A stretch of 64,000 nt of DNA, from assembly GCA_963555705.1 (NCBI GenBank), contig OY743171.1, positions 17,917,352 through 17,981,351 of the forward strand, in the 5' to 3' direction. Below, piece by piece: positions 23,109 to 34,259 of the stretch. Each line of letters starts with the position of its first letter. The first letter of the stretch is position 1. The notes below the pieces were generated by a model. That model saw only the letters and a program-made list of their open reading frames with translations, had not been told where the DNA came from and ran no database searches. A program made the translations under genes and the position numbers. Source of the stretch: Ligustrum vulgare. Lineage: Eukaryota; Streptophyta; Magnoliopsida; Lamiales; Oleaceae.

Positions 23109-23462
23109 CTTTAAATTTTTGTTGCACAAGTGATTGTTGGATAGAAGTGATGTAAGACGCTAAAGTCTCCTCCTTATATACGAAATTAAGGGAAGAATTG
23201 ATGAATATGGGGATTTTAGGGATTGCTCAATGAAATGAGGCGTGAAATGAACGGGGGAGGTTTGATTTTCATTTTAAAATTGTTAAATGTTACGGCCGTA
23301 AACAATATAGTTACGGCCATAAACGGACTTCTGGATGAATTGCGTGAAAATGGGGTTACGGTCGTAACAATTGTAGTTACGGTCGTAACCATGTTTCTGT
23401 CCATTCTTGCGAAAAGTCCATTTTGGTGACTTACGACCATGAGTAATGAATTACGGCTGTAA
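23109..23462 (-). promoter_or_regulatory. Candidate internal promoter and leader for the third ORF
   Basis: Minus-strand order: six palindromes in three pairs (23,462-23,290); a TATA box tatataagg (23,174-23,180); a probable start about 30 bases on; a leader of about 40 bases ending atttaaag with donor gtatg (exon end 23,109). An acceptor ttttaattcag lies at 22,340, just before the ATG of the third ORF, giving a 770-bp candidate intron (22,339-23,108). The layout copies that of the element's own LTR promoter. No transcript data are available here, so this is inference. Confidence 0.45.
23290..23462 (-). repeat. Palindrome array ttacggccgtaa inside the Athila element
   Basis: Six 12-bp sites start at 23,290, 23,311, 23,356, 23,377, 23,431 and 23,451; the first is a perfect palindrome and the others differ by one to three bases. 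Within-pair spacing is 21, 21 and 20 bp, pair-to-pair spacing 66 and 75 bp. The array at 35,267-35,439 in the LTR has the same plan. Confidence 0.92.
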
Positions 23463-23605
23463 GTCAGTTCCTGTCAATTTTTTTTATAAAAAAAATTAAA
23501 AATTATAGAGAAAGAAATTAAGAGAGTAGGAAACTCCCCTCTCGGGTTGCCTCTCGAGCAGCGTCATTGTTTATTGTCGTTGGCTCAACCGAGTCCTTGA
23601 ATGAC

Positions 23606-23675
23606 TAGGGCCCTTTATTGTTGTTCTCCAGTGTGATCACTTCCAAGTTTTCAGTTTGGAACCCTTCATAGTATG
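23606..23675 (-). pseudogene. End of Athila integrase/pol, beyond the R1 insertion
   Basis: The minus-strand frame YEGFQTENLEVITLE continues the pol C-terminus interrupted at 28,878 and ends at a TAG near 23,606. A cgggttgcctctcgagcagc segment follows (23,537-23,557), similar to the post-pol segment at 8,362. Confidence 0.7.
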
Positions 23676-24418
23676 TGATGTGAACCCCTTCGGTATATTG
23701 ACCGAAAATTCCCACAACAATTTAATACAAAACCCAAGAAAGCTAAAATGGTAAAATAAGGGATAAAACACCTTAACCCAAGTTTAAATCTAACTCAAAA
23801 TTCAAGGATTAAACTAACCCTAGCACAATGGCTATCAACCAAACAAATTTCAAGGTGGCAGAAATAAACAAAAACACAAGAATAATAATACCCAAGATAT
23901 AGTTGATTAATTTCCTAATAGATACAAGATCAAGAAACAAGGGTTTACCTCACTCATGGGGGACTCTCTCAAGAGCAACACAATGAACAACCAAGTTTTT
24001 CTTAGGGTTTGAATTCAAATGTGTATTTAATGTACAAAAATGGGTAAAAACTGTAAATTCGGAAATTGCAAGAAAAACCCGTTTTTGTAAAACGGAGTGT
24101 TTCGGTCGACCGAAATTATTTCGGTCGATCAAAGGGTCGACCGAAATTGGACTTTCGGCCGACCAACCCTCAGCCAAACGCGACTGAGGCTGCCTTCAAA
24201 ATTCTCTGCAGACTTTAGATCTACCGGAGTGACTTTCGGTCGACCGATCTTTGCTGAAACTCCATTTCTTTAATCTTTGGCTCCAACTTGATTCTTGGCT
24301 TGTTTTTCTTGACTTATTCACATTGTTTAGCCTCAAATATTGAACCTCCTTGGCATTGGATCTCGCGATGGGTCCCACAGGCTCGTGGATCGAGGTTTGA
24401 CTTTCTCGGTTCTCATCA
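23676..24418 (-). repeat. R1 3' LTR
   Basis: 743 bp, matches 28,135-28,877 end to end. A purine tract (aagagggagggga on the minus strand) lies directly before it at 24,419-24,431. The bases after it repeat the purine tract and LTR start once more in degenerate form (about 24,490-24,590), a local duplication. Confidence 0.95.
24101..24250 (-). repeat. Palindrome array ttcggtcgaccgaa in the R1 LTR
   Basis: GTCGAC-centred sites have cores at 24,105, 24,124, 24,136, 24,158, 24,218 (degenerate here, intact in the other LTR) and 24,239. Taken as pairs the spacing is 19, 22 and 21 bp. A TATA-like ttaaatac lies about 70 bp downstream on the minus strand (24,023-24,030), so the array is in the promoter region. 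The same array is at 28,560-28,708. Confidence 0.85.
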
Positions 24419-26126
24419 TCCCCTCCCTCTTGAAAAGGATTCGACCTCGAATCTTGCTTGAATGCACTGTCGTGAGACTCCTTGAGCTTTGATCTTGCAA
24501 TATTGTGGATCACAGGTTCGTGCAATGAAGTTTGACCTTCGTGATTCTCATCATCTCCTCCATCTCGAAAGAGATTCGACCACGAATCGACACCTATAAT
24601 AAAAATAGAAAATTTAGACACAATAAATGTAACTGAAATTTCATACTCACTGTGCAAAATCAAATTGTAGGTGTTGCCAAGAGCTTGAAAGGTGCCAACA
24701 CTGATGAGTATCAATTTGAATTTTATTATATCGGGAACCCGTTCTTTCCTCCAAATGAACAACATCCAACCACCCGGGTCAAATACAACTCGCATTCGAT
24801 CTTGGTTCGGATTGGAAGTGCATTGTTCAATATGCGCCCTAAATTGACACTCACTCTGATCTATCAGGGGCTCAACAAGACTTGTCTTTTTATGCCCACC
24901 CAAACTAACATCTCCATAAATAAACAAGTGCGTCAATCTCAAAAGAGTTAGTAGGCTAGGGCCAAAAACAACATCAAGTGGAGAAAATTTTCTAATAGGA
25001 CGAGCAATTCCATTACAAGCAAATTTAACAACCACAATTTGAGCATCATTTTTATGCAAATGCACCACTCCCCAAAAGAAAAGATTCATCATGTTGATAG
25101 CAATGTTGGCTGCATGCCATGTAATAAAATGCAAAAGTTTAATACCCCTACAACATCCACAAAATTAGCATAATTTCTTTTCTTTAGTCCAAGTAAACCC
25201 AATACAAAATTCAAAGAATGATTAACCCAAGGTTTACTAGGAACGTGCAAATGGGTGCATGAACCACGAGGCCAAACCTTATATTCAACCCCGTTGTAAG
25301 TGATGTGTTGACGAAGATTATGAGCAAATGCCACATTGATTTTCATCTTGGGCCAATGAGAATGTTCAACTAGTAAATCTTTGGTGCCCTTAATCCCAAA
25401 ATGTCCCATCAAGCTCCCCATATATGCCTCTCTCACTTGTAACTCGCGCATGGGCCATTTAGGAACAAATAATATAATCCCCCAAAACAAATAACTATCA
25501 TGTTTATAGAGTTCATCAATTTTTCTCTCATTACATGATTCAAAAATGTTAAACAATTTTGGTTGACTAGCATGCATGTCCCTAACATATTCAAAACAAA
25601 ATGAGTGGACATTTAGAAATGTTAGAAGCAAAGTCCTTTTATCATCAAGATATTCCAATAAATTTCTCCCATGGACTCCCCCAACTAGCAATTTCTTTAT
25701 AGGACAAATAGGCACATCAAGCACATTCTCACAAAATAGGAATTCATTATGCTCATGAAATTTACTATATGCAACATTTTCACTAGTCAAAATTACACTT
25801 GTCAAATCCACATCAACATTATACAACCCTCTAATATATTTGAAACATAATAACCTTGTATTTAAAGAGTTGCTAGGAGCATACTTCCTTGATGTGACGT
25901 CGGTTATTTCATTTTGTTTACCTCGGTTGTACTTGTCATTGTAGGAAAATGTTTCCAAGAATTTCTTCCATAAGGCATGCTTTTGGAGTTCTTTGTTGCT
26001 TTGATAAGTTGGCCTCACAATTTCCTGCAACAAAGACATAACCAAACTAGGTAGGGAAGTGTTAGAGTATTCAAAAGTAAAGAACATTTTGGGGGTGATC
26101 TTTGCTCTCAATTTTCTTGGTGGCAC
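24419..26126 (-). pseudogene. R1 RNase H end and integrase, decayed
   Basis: The minus-strand frame from 26,126 first shows the RNase H end and linker (FSYNDKYNRGKQNEITDVTS), then the zinc-binding start of integrase (FWGIILFVPKWPMREL, GSLMGHFGIKGTKDLL), then the catalytic-core start (WVNHSLNFVLGLLGLKK). A second frame (25,134-24,196) has FSPLDVVFGPSLLTLL and a C-terminal tail with two copies of GGDDENxExQTS, typical of chromovirus integrase ends. The metal-binding and DDE residues are mostly changed or missing, so no activity is expected. The first 30 residues do not match RT, marking the deletion joint near 26,040. Confidence 0.8.
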
Positions 26127-26234
26127 TCTTCACACCCTCTCCTTTTTCGAAGGTAGGAACCTCAATCCTCGACTTTTCTCTTACCTCTCCTTTTTTTGGA
26201 GTCGTGGCTCCAACCCTCATCGCCCCTCCTTTTT

Positions 26235-26999
26235 CTAGGGACGTGGCCCCAACTCTCTTACTTTCATTTTTGTTTTCTTCTCTTCTTCTTCATTTTCTTT
26301 TTCTTTCTTTTTCTCATTTTCTTCCTCAAATTCCTCCTTGAGCTTCATTTGGTCTTTGCAGACTTCTTCCGAGCTCAAAGATAGGATCACAACCCTTTTT
26401 CCATCTATTTGGAAGCTACACCGGTTCTTTCTTTTGTCATGTGTCACACTCCTATCACTTTGCCAAGGTCTCCCCAAAATTATGTGAGTAGTGTGCATGG
26501 GAACTACATCACATATCACTTGGTCACAATAGGTCCCAATGTTGAAGGAAAGAAGAACTTGTTCACTCACTCTCACTCCCCCATCGTCACCCAACATTTG
26601 CAATACATAGGGATTATGATGCTTCATCACTGGTAATCCCAATTTCTCCACTCTACTAGCACTCACCAAATTAGTACCAATCTCCCCATCTATCATGAAA
26701 CTACATGGTTTATCACTCACTAGGCACCTAGTGTGGAAATTATCCTCCCCATGTTCCTCCATCTCATTAGTATGGGCTAAAGATTGTTGTGGCCTAGCAT
26801 TCATCTTCTTCACTACTCTTCTACTTTCACTACCTCCCCTCCTATGGAACGATGGAGTCTTCATTTTCTCAATATTAACCTTCTCATCCATCCCATCTCC
26901 ATTCCTATCTTCCAATTCTCCTCCTTTCCTATTCATGCTCCCATTTTGCTCACTATCCCTTCCATTATCCCAAACATCCATTCTAATTTTCCTATTCAA
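26235..26999 (-). pseudogene. R1 aspartic protease
   Basis: The frame reads TRCLVSDKPCSFMIDGEIGT, then a mid-part with LPVMKHHNPYVLQ and DVVPMHTTHIILGRPWQSDR, then SVTHDKRKN. This is the retrotransposon protease fold; the ILGRPWQ segment is diagnostic. The expected catalytic D-[ST]-G is replaced by D-G-E. The tail is a long Glu/Lys run (26,260-26,340). Upstream residues are low-complexity Asn/Arg/Gly rather than a Gag domain. Confidence 0.8.
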
Positions 27000-28120
27000 A
27001 CTCCCATTTTTTTTATAACTCCATCCCTATACATAATGTTCCAAAATTTATCCCTCAACCTTCTCCTACCATCCCTATTTTCTTCACCACTACTAGTTGA
27101 TGTACCCTCCCCTCTTGTTCCTAAATTTTCCAACCCTCCCCTAGTCTTCTACATTTACCTAGCCATGGTGGTTGAAAGATTTTGTAACAAGTACTTCAAA
27201 TCTTGGATTTGAGCATTGGAATTTGACATGGTGTGCAAGTGTGAAAGTGTTCTCACAAGAATAATTTTCACTCGTATTTCACTCAATTTAGGCTTTTACC
27301 CTCTAATGAGCTCACCACTCTTGCCTTTTTCCACTCAAAATCTCCTTTCTCAAGTTCTCCAAGGAAGGTAATCAATTAAACAACGAAGCATAATTCTCGT
27401 GGAGTCAAATAAATCACAAAGAAGGAAGAAAGAATTTATAACATGTAGATACAATAGCAAGTGAAATTTATTTGCTTGCTATAATCAAAAGGAACAATTG
27501 ATATGGGGGAGAAGATGCTAGGAATACAATTTTAGCAACGTGATTGACAAACCACAAATATTTGATAAGGCATAGATGTAAAGCAAATAAGCACATGAGT
27601 GTAAATTTTCAATAAGACAATTTAGCAAACACTTTGTACTCAATCTTGAAGTGGCCTTGAATGTGTATAATGTGGATATATGAATACCCCCAACAATACA
27701 AATGTGGCAAGAAATGAATGATCAACAATACCCAATGTATGGAGCAAGTGATATATGGGATAAAATGTTGATAACACAATCTCAATGATGGGAATTGGAT
27801 AGCCCCAAGTAATTAGCAATATATGGACATTGAAAAACAAAGCACTAATGGGGTATTTTTCTTTGGGACAATTTATCAAACACTTTGAGTACACAATTGG
27901 AAAGTGTAGGTTTTTATAAGTGTTTGGCTAATGGAAACCCCCAACAAATGTAGCAATCAATATACCCAATATGTAGGAATCAAGAACTATTCATGTGCAT
28001 ATGAAATTTTCCCCAATTTTCTTTTCAATTTTGGTTTTTATTTTATTTTATTTATTTATTTTTTTTTTTTGTATAACAACAACAATAATGTAAATGATAG
28101 ATTTACCAAATTAGAGTCAA
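27000..28120 (-). other. R1 leader and gag start remnant
   Basis: A short frame near 27,230-27,170 on the minus strand (MSNSNAQIQDLKYLLQNLST) looks like the coiled start of Gag and is stopped soon after. From 27,617 to 28,000 a segment of about 150 bp is present twice about 232 bp apart (compare caatttagcaaacactttg at 27,619 and caatttatcaaacactttg at 27,851). No Gag core is seen. Confidence 0.6.
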
Positions 28121-28132
28121 GCTCTGATACCA
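28121..28132 (-). other. R1 primer-binding site (initiator tRNA-Met)
   Basis: On the minus strand tggtatcagagc lies two bases inside the 5' LTR, an exact match to the site complementary to plant initiator tRNA-Met. Confidence 0.9.
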
Positions 28133-28134
28133 AA

Positions 28135-28877
28135 TGATGCGAACCCCTTCGATATATTGACCGAAAATTCCCACAACAATTTAATACAAAACCAAAGAAA
28201 GCTAAAGTGGTAAAATAAGGGATAAAACACCTTAACCCAAGTTTAAATCTAACCCAAAATTCAAGGATTAAACTAACCCTAGCCCAATGGGTATCAACCA
28301 AACAAATTTCAAGGTGACGGAAATAAACAACAACACAAGAATAATAATACTCAAGATATAGTTGATTAATTTCCTAGTAGATATAAGATCAAGAAACAAG
28401 GGTTTACCTCACCCATGGGGACTCTCTCAAGAGCAACACAATGAACAACCAAGTTATTCTTAGGGTTTGAATTCAAATGTGTATTTAATGTACAAAAATG
28501 GATAAAAAATTTAAATTCAAAAATTGCACGAAAAACCCCGTTTTTGTAAAACGGAGTGTTTTGGTAGACCGAAATTATTTCGGTCGATCAAAGGGTCGAC
28601 CAAAATTGAACTTTCGGTCGACCAACCCTCAGCCGAATGCGACTGAGGTTGCCTTCAAAATTCTCTGCAGACTTTCAGTCGACCGGAGTGACTTTCAGTC
28701 GACTGATCTTGGCTGAAACTCCATTTCTTCAATCTTTGGCTACAACTTGATTCTTGGCTTGTTTTTCTTGACTTATTCACATTTTTTAGCCTCAAATCTT
28801 GAACCTCCTTGGCATTGGATCTCGCGATGGGTCCCACAGGCTCGCGTATCGAGGTTTGACTTTCTCGGTTCTCATCA
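28135..28877 (-). repeat. R1 5' LTR
   Basis: 743 bp with tgatgagaacc at the outer edge and ggttcgcatca at the inner edge (minus strand). Carries the GTCGAC palindrome array at 28,560-28,708 in the same positions as in the 3' LTR. Confidence 0.95.
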
Positions 28878-29369
28878 GTATGGCATGAGACGGTGCCCAT
28901 TGACCTTGAATTGTTTATCGATCTTCAAGCTTCTAATTTCAATTGCACCATGCGGAGAGACATTAATAACAACAAAAGGACCAACCCTACGAGAACGAAG
29001 CTTACCTGGATGAAGCTTGAGCTGAAATTGAAAGACAAGTACTTTCTGGCCCTCACTGAAACGTTTTTGAGAAATGCGTTGGTCGTGGAAATCCTTGGTC
29101 CGATCTTTATAGATCATTGCATTCTCGTAAACTTCATTTTGAATCTCTTCCAATTCTTGCAATTGGAGCTTCCTATGATCACCTATTGCTCCCTAATCCA
29201 TATTGCACTGTTTGATTGCCTAGTAGGCTTTATACTCGAGTTCCACGGGTAGATGGCACGAATCTCCATTTACCAATCGGTATGGGCACATACGAATCGA
29301 CATCTTCTAAGCTGTTCTGTAGGCCCATAGAGCATCTTCGAGTCTAATGCTCCAATCCTTTTCGTCTGG
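28878..29369 (-). pseudogene. Athila integrase C-terminal region
   Basis: Minus-strand frame with [38 protein letters not shown] and [16 protein letters not shown], the conserved C-terminal part of Athila integrase. Between 29,162 and 29,370 there are at least three in-frame stops (after AYRTA, after EYKAY and after QCNMD). R1 cuts it at 28,877. Confidence 0.85.
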
Positions 29370-30690
29370 TCAGACCGTTTTCTCTAAAATGGACTTTACC
29401 TTCCTGTTGGACATTTCTTCCTGTCCACTAGTTTGGGGATGATATGCGATAGATACCCGATGCAACACTCCATATTTCTTCAAAAATGCTTCAATAGTTC
29501 TGTTGCTAAAGTGTGTCCCCCTATCACTGATCATTGCTCGGGGTATTCTGAACCAGCTGAAAATGTTAGCCTTCACAAAGTCTGCAACAACCTTAGCTTC
29601 ATTAGTACGGGTGACCTTTTCCTCCACCCATTTTGACACATAATCAACAGCTAAAAGAATGTAATTACAACCGAAAGATGGGGGAAAGGGTCCCATGAAG
29701 TCAATGCCCCATACATAAAAAATTTCACATACAATTATAGGGGTTTGAGGCATTTGATCTCGTTGGGAAAGATTACCCGTTCTCTGGCAATTATCGCAAG
29801 AATTACAGAATATGTAGGTGTCCTTGAAAAGTGTTGGCCAAAAGAAACCACTTTCCAATACCTTTTGTGCGGTCCTACTAGGTCCAAAATGGCCTCCACA
29901 TGCATATGAATGGCAAAAGGTGAGGATTGATTGGTATTCTGATTCGGGCATGCACCTCCGTATGATTTGGTCAGGACACCTCTTCCACAAGTATGGATCA
30001 TCCCAAATGTAGTATTTGGCTTCACTCCTCATCTTATGCTTCTTTTCCTGTGAAAAACCAATAGGTATTAGCTTAGAAGTCATGTAATTAACTAAATCAG
30101 CATACCAGGGAGGGTTCACTTCGATAGCAAATAAACTTTCATCCGAAAAGGCTTCACGCAAAGGTAGGTCATCTTCAACCTTCACTACCCTGCTAAGATG
30201 GTCAGCGACCACATTTTCAGAACCCGCCTTATCCTTGATTTCTAAATTAAACTCTTGTAGTAAGAGTATCCATCGGATGATTCTCGGCTTTGCATCCTTC
30301 TTAAAAAACAAGTGCCTCAAAGCTGCATGATCTGTAAAAATAATGACCTTAGTTCCTAATAAATAAGAACGAAATTTTTCTAAAGCAAATACCACAGATA
30401 AAAGTTCATTTTCAGTGGTGGTATAGTTTGATTGTGCCTGATTCAAGGTTTGGGAGGCATAGTAAATCACATGGGGTTCTCTCCCAACCTTTTTTCCTAA
30501 GACTGCCCCACAACATAGTCACTGGCATCACACATTAATTCAAATGGGAGATCCCAATTTGGTGGTTGACTAATGGGGGGTGTAGTCAATTGCTCCTTCA
30601 ATTGATCGAAAGCCTTTTTTGCACAGCTCGGTGAATTCAAATGGCACATCGTTTTGCAACAAATTGCACAATGGGGATGCAATTTTGGAG
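29370..30690 (-). pseudogene. Athila RNase H and integrase core
   Basis: The frame from 30,470 has the RNase H region ([37 protein letters not shown]), preceded in another frame by [15 protein letters not shown] at 30,682-30,530, so a shift splits RNase H. Integrase follows with its zinc-binding pairs ([19 protein letters not shown]) and all three catalytic acidic residues in view ([26 protein letters not shown]). This is the best-kept enzyme domain in the element. Confidence 0.9.
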
Positions 30691-31676
30691 AAATCCTTTA
30701 TAAACCCGCGATAAAAACCTGCATATCCAAGAAAAGATTGTATATCTTGCACATTTACGGGGTAAGGTAATGCAGATATGAGGTCTACTTTAGCTTTATC
30801 AACTTCTATCCCTTTTACAGACACTACATGACCTAGCACAATTCCTTGATCCACCATAAAATGGCATTTTTCCCAATTTAGGACTAAGTTAGTGTCAATG
30901 CATCGTTTCAATATTCGTGTCAAATTATCCAAGCATGCATCAAACGAGTCACCCAACACACTAAAGTCATCCATAAACACTTCTATAATTTTTCCTAATA
31001 TATTCAGAAAAATGCTCATCATACAATGTTGGAATATTGCGGGAGCATTACACAAACCAAAAGGCATGTGTCTATATGCAAAAGTGCCAAATGGACAGGT
31101 GAACATTGTTTTTTCTTGATCTTTTGGTGTTATGGAAATTTGAAAATATCCAGAAAAACCATCTACAAAATAGTAATGGGAATGACCAGCTAACTTTTCC
31201 AACATTTGATCCATAAAGGGGAGGGGAAAGTGATCTTTTCGAGTGTCAGCATTTACCTTCCTGTAATCGCTGCACACCCAGTATCCGATTTGTACCCTAG
31301 TCGGTACCAGTTCTCCATCCTTATTTTCCACCACCATCACTCCAGAATTCTTGGGCACCGCTTGTACTGGGCTAGTCCACTTCCTGTTTGAAATTGGATA
31401 AATCATCCCTGCTCCTAATAGCTTTAAAACTTCCTTCTTCACCACCTCCATCATTGGCGGATTTAGTCTTTGCTGAGCTTGTCTTGATGGTTGAGCTCCT
31501 TCCTCAAGCAATATACGATGCATACATATTGACGAGCTGATTCCCTTGATATCTGCGATTGTCCAGCCAATTGGTTCCTTGTGCTCTCGAAGAACCTGAA
31601 CAAGTTTGTCTTCTTCCACCTTGGTGAGGTTGGATGAAACAATCACGGGAAGCTTCTCCATCACCAAGAAATGCAT
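30570..31676 (-). pseudogene. Athila reverse transcriptase
   Basis: A 368-codon open frame with the standard RT order: HRILLEEGAQPSRQAQQRLN, VCSDYRKVNADTRKDHFPLP, YFVDGFSGYFQI, MPFGLCNAPAIFQ, the catalytic FMDDFSVLG, and LGHVVSVKGIEVDKAKVDLI. The two aspartates of the F-M-D-D motif are intact. The frame is lost at its 3' end where it enters RNase H. It opens inside the PR-RT linker, so its ATG is not a real start. Confidence 0.92.
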
Positions 31677-31761
31677 ATTTCAAATGGGATGGCAGAGATT
31701 TCATTTCCACTACTGGTGCCTACAAAATAGAGGGTAGCAATTTGTTAGGATAGTCTGTTAA

Positions 31762-32177
31762 CTAAATTGTTTTGACAGTATACCTGCGCGGCATGGGTCC
31801 TAGCGAATTAAGTGCAGCTATTCCATTTTGTAGTTCCTTGCTCATTCCCAATTCATCGTCATCAAATTTCCTTAATGACTCTGAAATAGCAGTTTCTAGC
31901 TCATCCCTACAATTTAATTCAAACACTTTCTGCACAACAGGAGTAATGAAATTAATAGAGTAGGCAACACACATATCACTCGGGTGCTTCATTGCATCAT
32001 AGATATTAAATTGTACCAACTTCCCATTAAATTCCATGGTCAACACCCCTTTCCTCACATCAATTATGGTTTGGGAAGTCCACAAAACTGGTCAACAATA
32101 TAGGGGTAGAGTTAGGGGAGTGATCATCATTTATATCTAACACATAAAAGTCCACCGGAAACACCAACCCTCCAACT
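31762..32177 (-). pseudogene. Athila protease end and linker to RT
   Basis: The minus-strand pieces RKGVLTMEFNGKLVQFNIYD and AMKHPSDMCVAYSI are the usual Athila sequence after protease. The stretch 32,086-32,177 is in other frames, and a stop separates this piece from RT at about 31,755. Confidence 0.75.
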
Positions 32178-32941
32178 TACACTAACACATCCTCAACTAC
32201 CCCATCCGAATACGCATTGGAACGGTCGACTAGTTGAATGATAACACTAGTTTCAGTCATTTTAGTATGTTTTAATGCAGTGTAAGTAGATCTAGGCATT
32301 ACATTTATAGATGCTCCTTGATCTACCTTGGTGTTACCTATTTGACATGGCACAGTAAACATACTCGGATCTTTACACTTAGGAGACAGTTTTCTTTCAA
32401 AGAGTGCCGACACATTGTCTCCCATTCTTACCTTCTCGTTCCCCATCAATTTTCGTTTGTTAGTGCACAGATCCTTCAAAAACTTTGCATATCGGGGAAC
32501 TTGCTTGATGGCATCCAATAATGGAATATTGACTTCCACCTTCCTAAACATCTCCAAAATTCCTCTTTCCTTGATTTCTTTGTTTGCCTTTGCTAGCCTT
32601 CTAGGAAAAGGAGGTGGAGTTAGTTTAACATTTACAGTGGAGTCAGCCCTTACCTGAGAGTTTTGTGAAGTGTTGCCCTTCATTTCCATTTCTCCTTCTT
32701 TGTCCTCTTCTTCAAATACAGGAGGTTTCATTTGTGAGACCTCAATTTCCTTTCCACCCTGGAGAGTCATGGTCACCTTGGGCTGCGATGGCAGCTTCCC
32801 TCCAGATTGCGCCTCCAATCTATTGATGGCGGTGCCCATTTGGCTCATTTGGTTCTCCAGGTTTTGAATACTTGATTTGGCATCCCGTTGAAATTGCAGC
32901 ATGTTAGTTGCCAGCATTTTTACCATGTCTTCAAGAGACAT
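32177..32941 (-). pseudogene. Athila Gag C-terminus and protease active site
   Basis: A 254-codon frame: coiled N-part (SSIQNLENQMSQMGTAINRL), linker, VEVNIPLLDAIKQVPRYAKF, then DPSMFTVPCQIGNTKVDQGA and SINVMPRSTYTALK. The protease catalytic motif D-x-G is preserved as DQGAS, but several residues before it look deleted compared with the family. It ends GVVEDVLV where the frame is lost. Confidence 0.85.
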
Positions 32942-33925
32942 ACCTGAATTTTGAGGTTTTTTCTGATATTGCCCCTATGGTTGGAAAGTCCATTGTTGCT
33001 GGAATTACCCTTGAGTTTGTTTGGGGTAAAGCCCGAAGGCTTGTTATTTCTGTAGCTCAATTTAGGGTGATCCCTTCACCCATGGTTATATGTGTTGGAG
33101 TATAGATTGTACTGCTGTCTTTGAAAAGGGAAACCTCCTGCAGCATTTACCTATTCATTGTTCTCCTCTTGCAACATCGGACAGGTATCCGTTGGATGTC
33201 CAAAATTTGCACATATTTTGCATGCTTTGACTTGATACGATTCCCTACAGCAAGTTGTTTAACGAGATTTGTAGTTCAAACAATTGACCTTCAATATTGG
33301 AACCACTTACCTCGTTAACACGACGGACTTGCGTATCCTTTTTTGAATTGAATTGCTGAGTGTTCTCCGCCATATTGGATATCAAAGCCCATTTTTGTTC
33401 CGGTGTTTTATCCATTAGTGCACCTCCACTCACAGCGTCTATCATGCTCCTATCCATTGGTGCCAATCCTTCATAGAAATATTGTACCAAGAGTTGCTCA
33501 CTGATCTGATGATGGGGACAGCTCGAGATGAGCTTCTTTAAGTGCTCCCAATACTCATATAATGATTCGCCATTATTTTGGCGCAGGCCGCAGATTTCCT
33601 TACGGATTGTCCCAGCTCTAGACGTAGGAAAGTATTTCTTTAAGAATAACTTCTTCATGTCACTCCAGGTGGTGACTGATTCGGATGGTAAACAATATAA
33701 CTAATCGGTGGCAGCATCCTTTAGCGAGAATGGGAAGGCCAGGATCTTGATTTGTTCCTCGATAATACCCGTGGGTCTTATGTTATCGCAAACCACATAG
33801 AACTCCTTTAGGTGTCTATACGAGTCCTCATCGGGATGTCCTCGAAAAGTCGGCAACAAGTGGATGAGTCCAGATTTGAGCTCAAAAGTTTTTTCCTCAT
33901 CCACTGTTGGGAAAGTGATACACAA
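32942..33925 (-). pseudogene. Athila Gag, broken
   Basis: The frame from 33,925 (LIHLLPTFRGHPDEDSYRHL) runs to an in-frame TAG at about 33,700, then continues in the same frame as MKKLFLKKYFPTSRAGTIRK and LVQYFYEGLAPMDRSMIDA. This is the retrotransposon Gag core. Near 33,245 the frame shifts; the zinc-knuckle-like CKICANFGHPTDTCPMLQE is in another frame (about 33,215-33,165). The true start is not visible. Confidence 0.85.
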
Positions 33926-34235
33926 TGGCTACTGAGCAACATCCGGAGTAGCCAATTATTTAAGAGTTCTGTTGTCTGTTATTGATGTTGTTAGCTGCCA
34001 TTTGTTGTGCTGCTCTTCTTTGCTGTAGAAAAGTTCTATCGATTTCTAGGTCAAAATAAAAAATTGAAATTAGTTGTTCGAGTTCTACGCATATAAGCAA
34101 ATAAGTAGACAAGCAAATATATTTTTTTAATTTGTTTTTGCATAAAATTATAGAAATAAAGTGAAAATAAAATAAATGTAATAAAATGCAGAAAAATAAA
34201 ATTTTAATTGATTAAACACTAAATTGGTTAACCGT

Positions 34236-34253
34236 TCCCTGGCAATGGCGCCA
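34236..34253 (-). other. Athila primer-binding site (tRNA-Asp)
   Basis: On the minus strand tggcgccattgccaggga begins six bases inside the LTR end (tatca, 34,260). It matches the tRNA-Asp-complementary site of Athila elements with small changes. Confidence 0.88.
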
Positions 34254-34259
34254 AAAATT

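Larger units (their letters stand above)
23676..28877 (-). mobile_element. R1: deleted Ty3/gypsy chromovirus-like element nested in Athila
   Basis: Two 743-bp LTRs (23,676-24,418 and 28,135-28,877) run from tgatgagaaccgagaaag to ggttcgcatca on the minus strand, with the target duplication gtatg on both sides (23,671-23,675 and 28,878-28,882). The interior keeps an initiator-tRNA primer site, the start of a gag-like frame, a protease and a decayed integrase; the Gag core, RT and most of RNase H are gone. About 11 differences occur in the first 235 bp of the LTR pair. It inserted in the integrase C-terminal region of the Athila element. Confidence 0.95.

Noticed and set aside
26695..27212. Two overlapping plus-strand frames of 107 and 142 codons
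   Set aside because: They are antisense to the R1 protease and gag region, with the Pro/Ser/Ile composition expected of the reverse of a Gly/Glu/Lys-rich frame.
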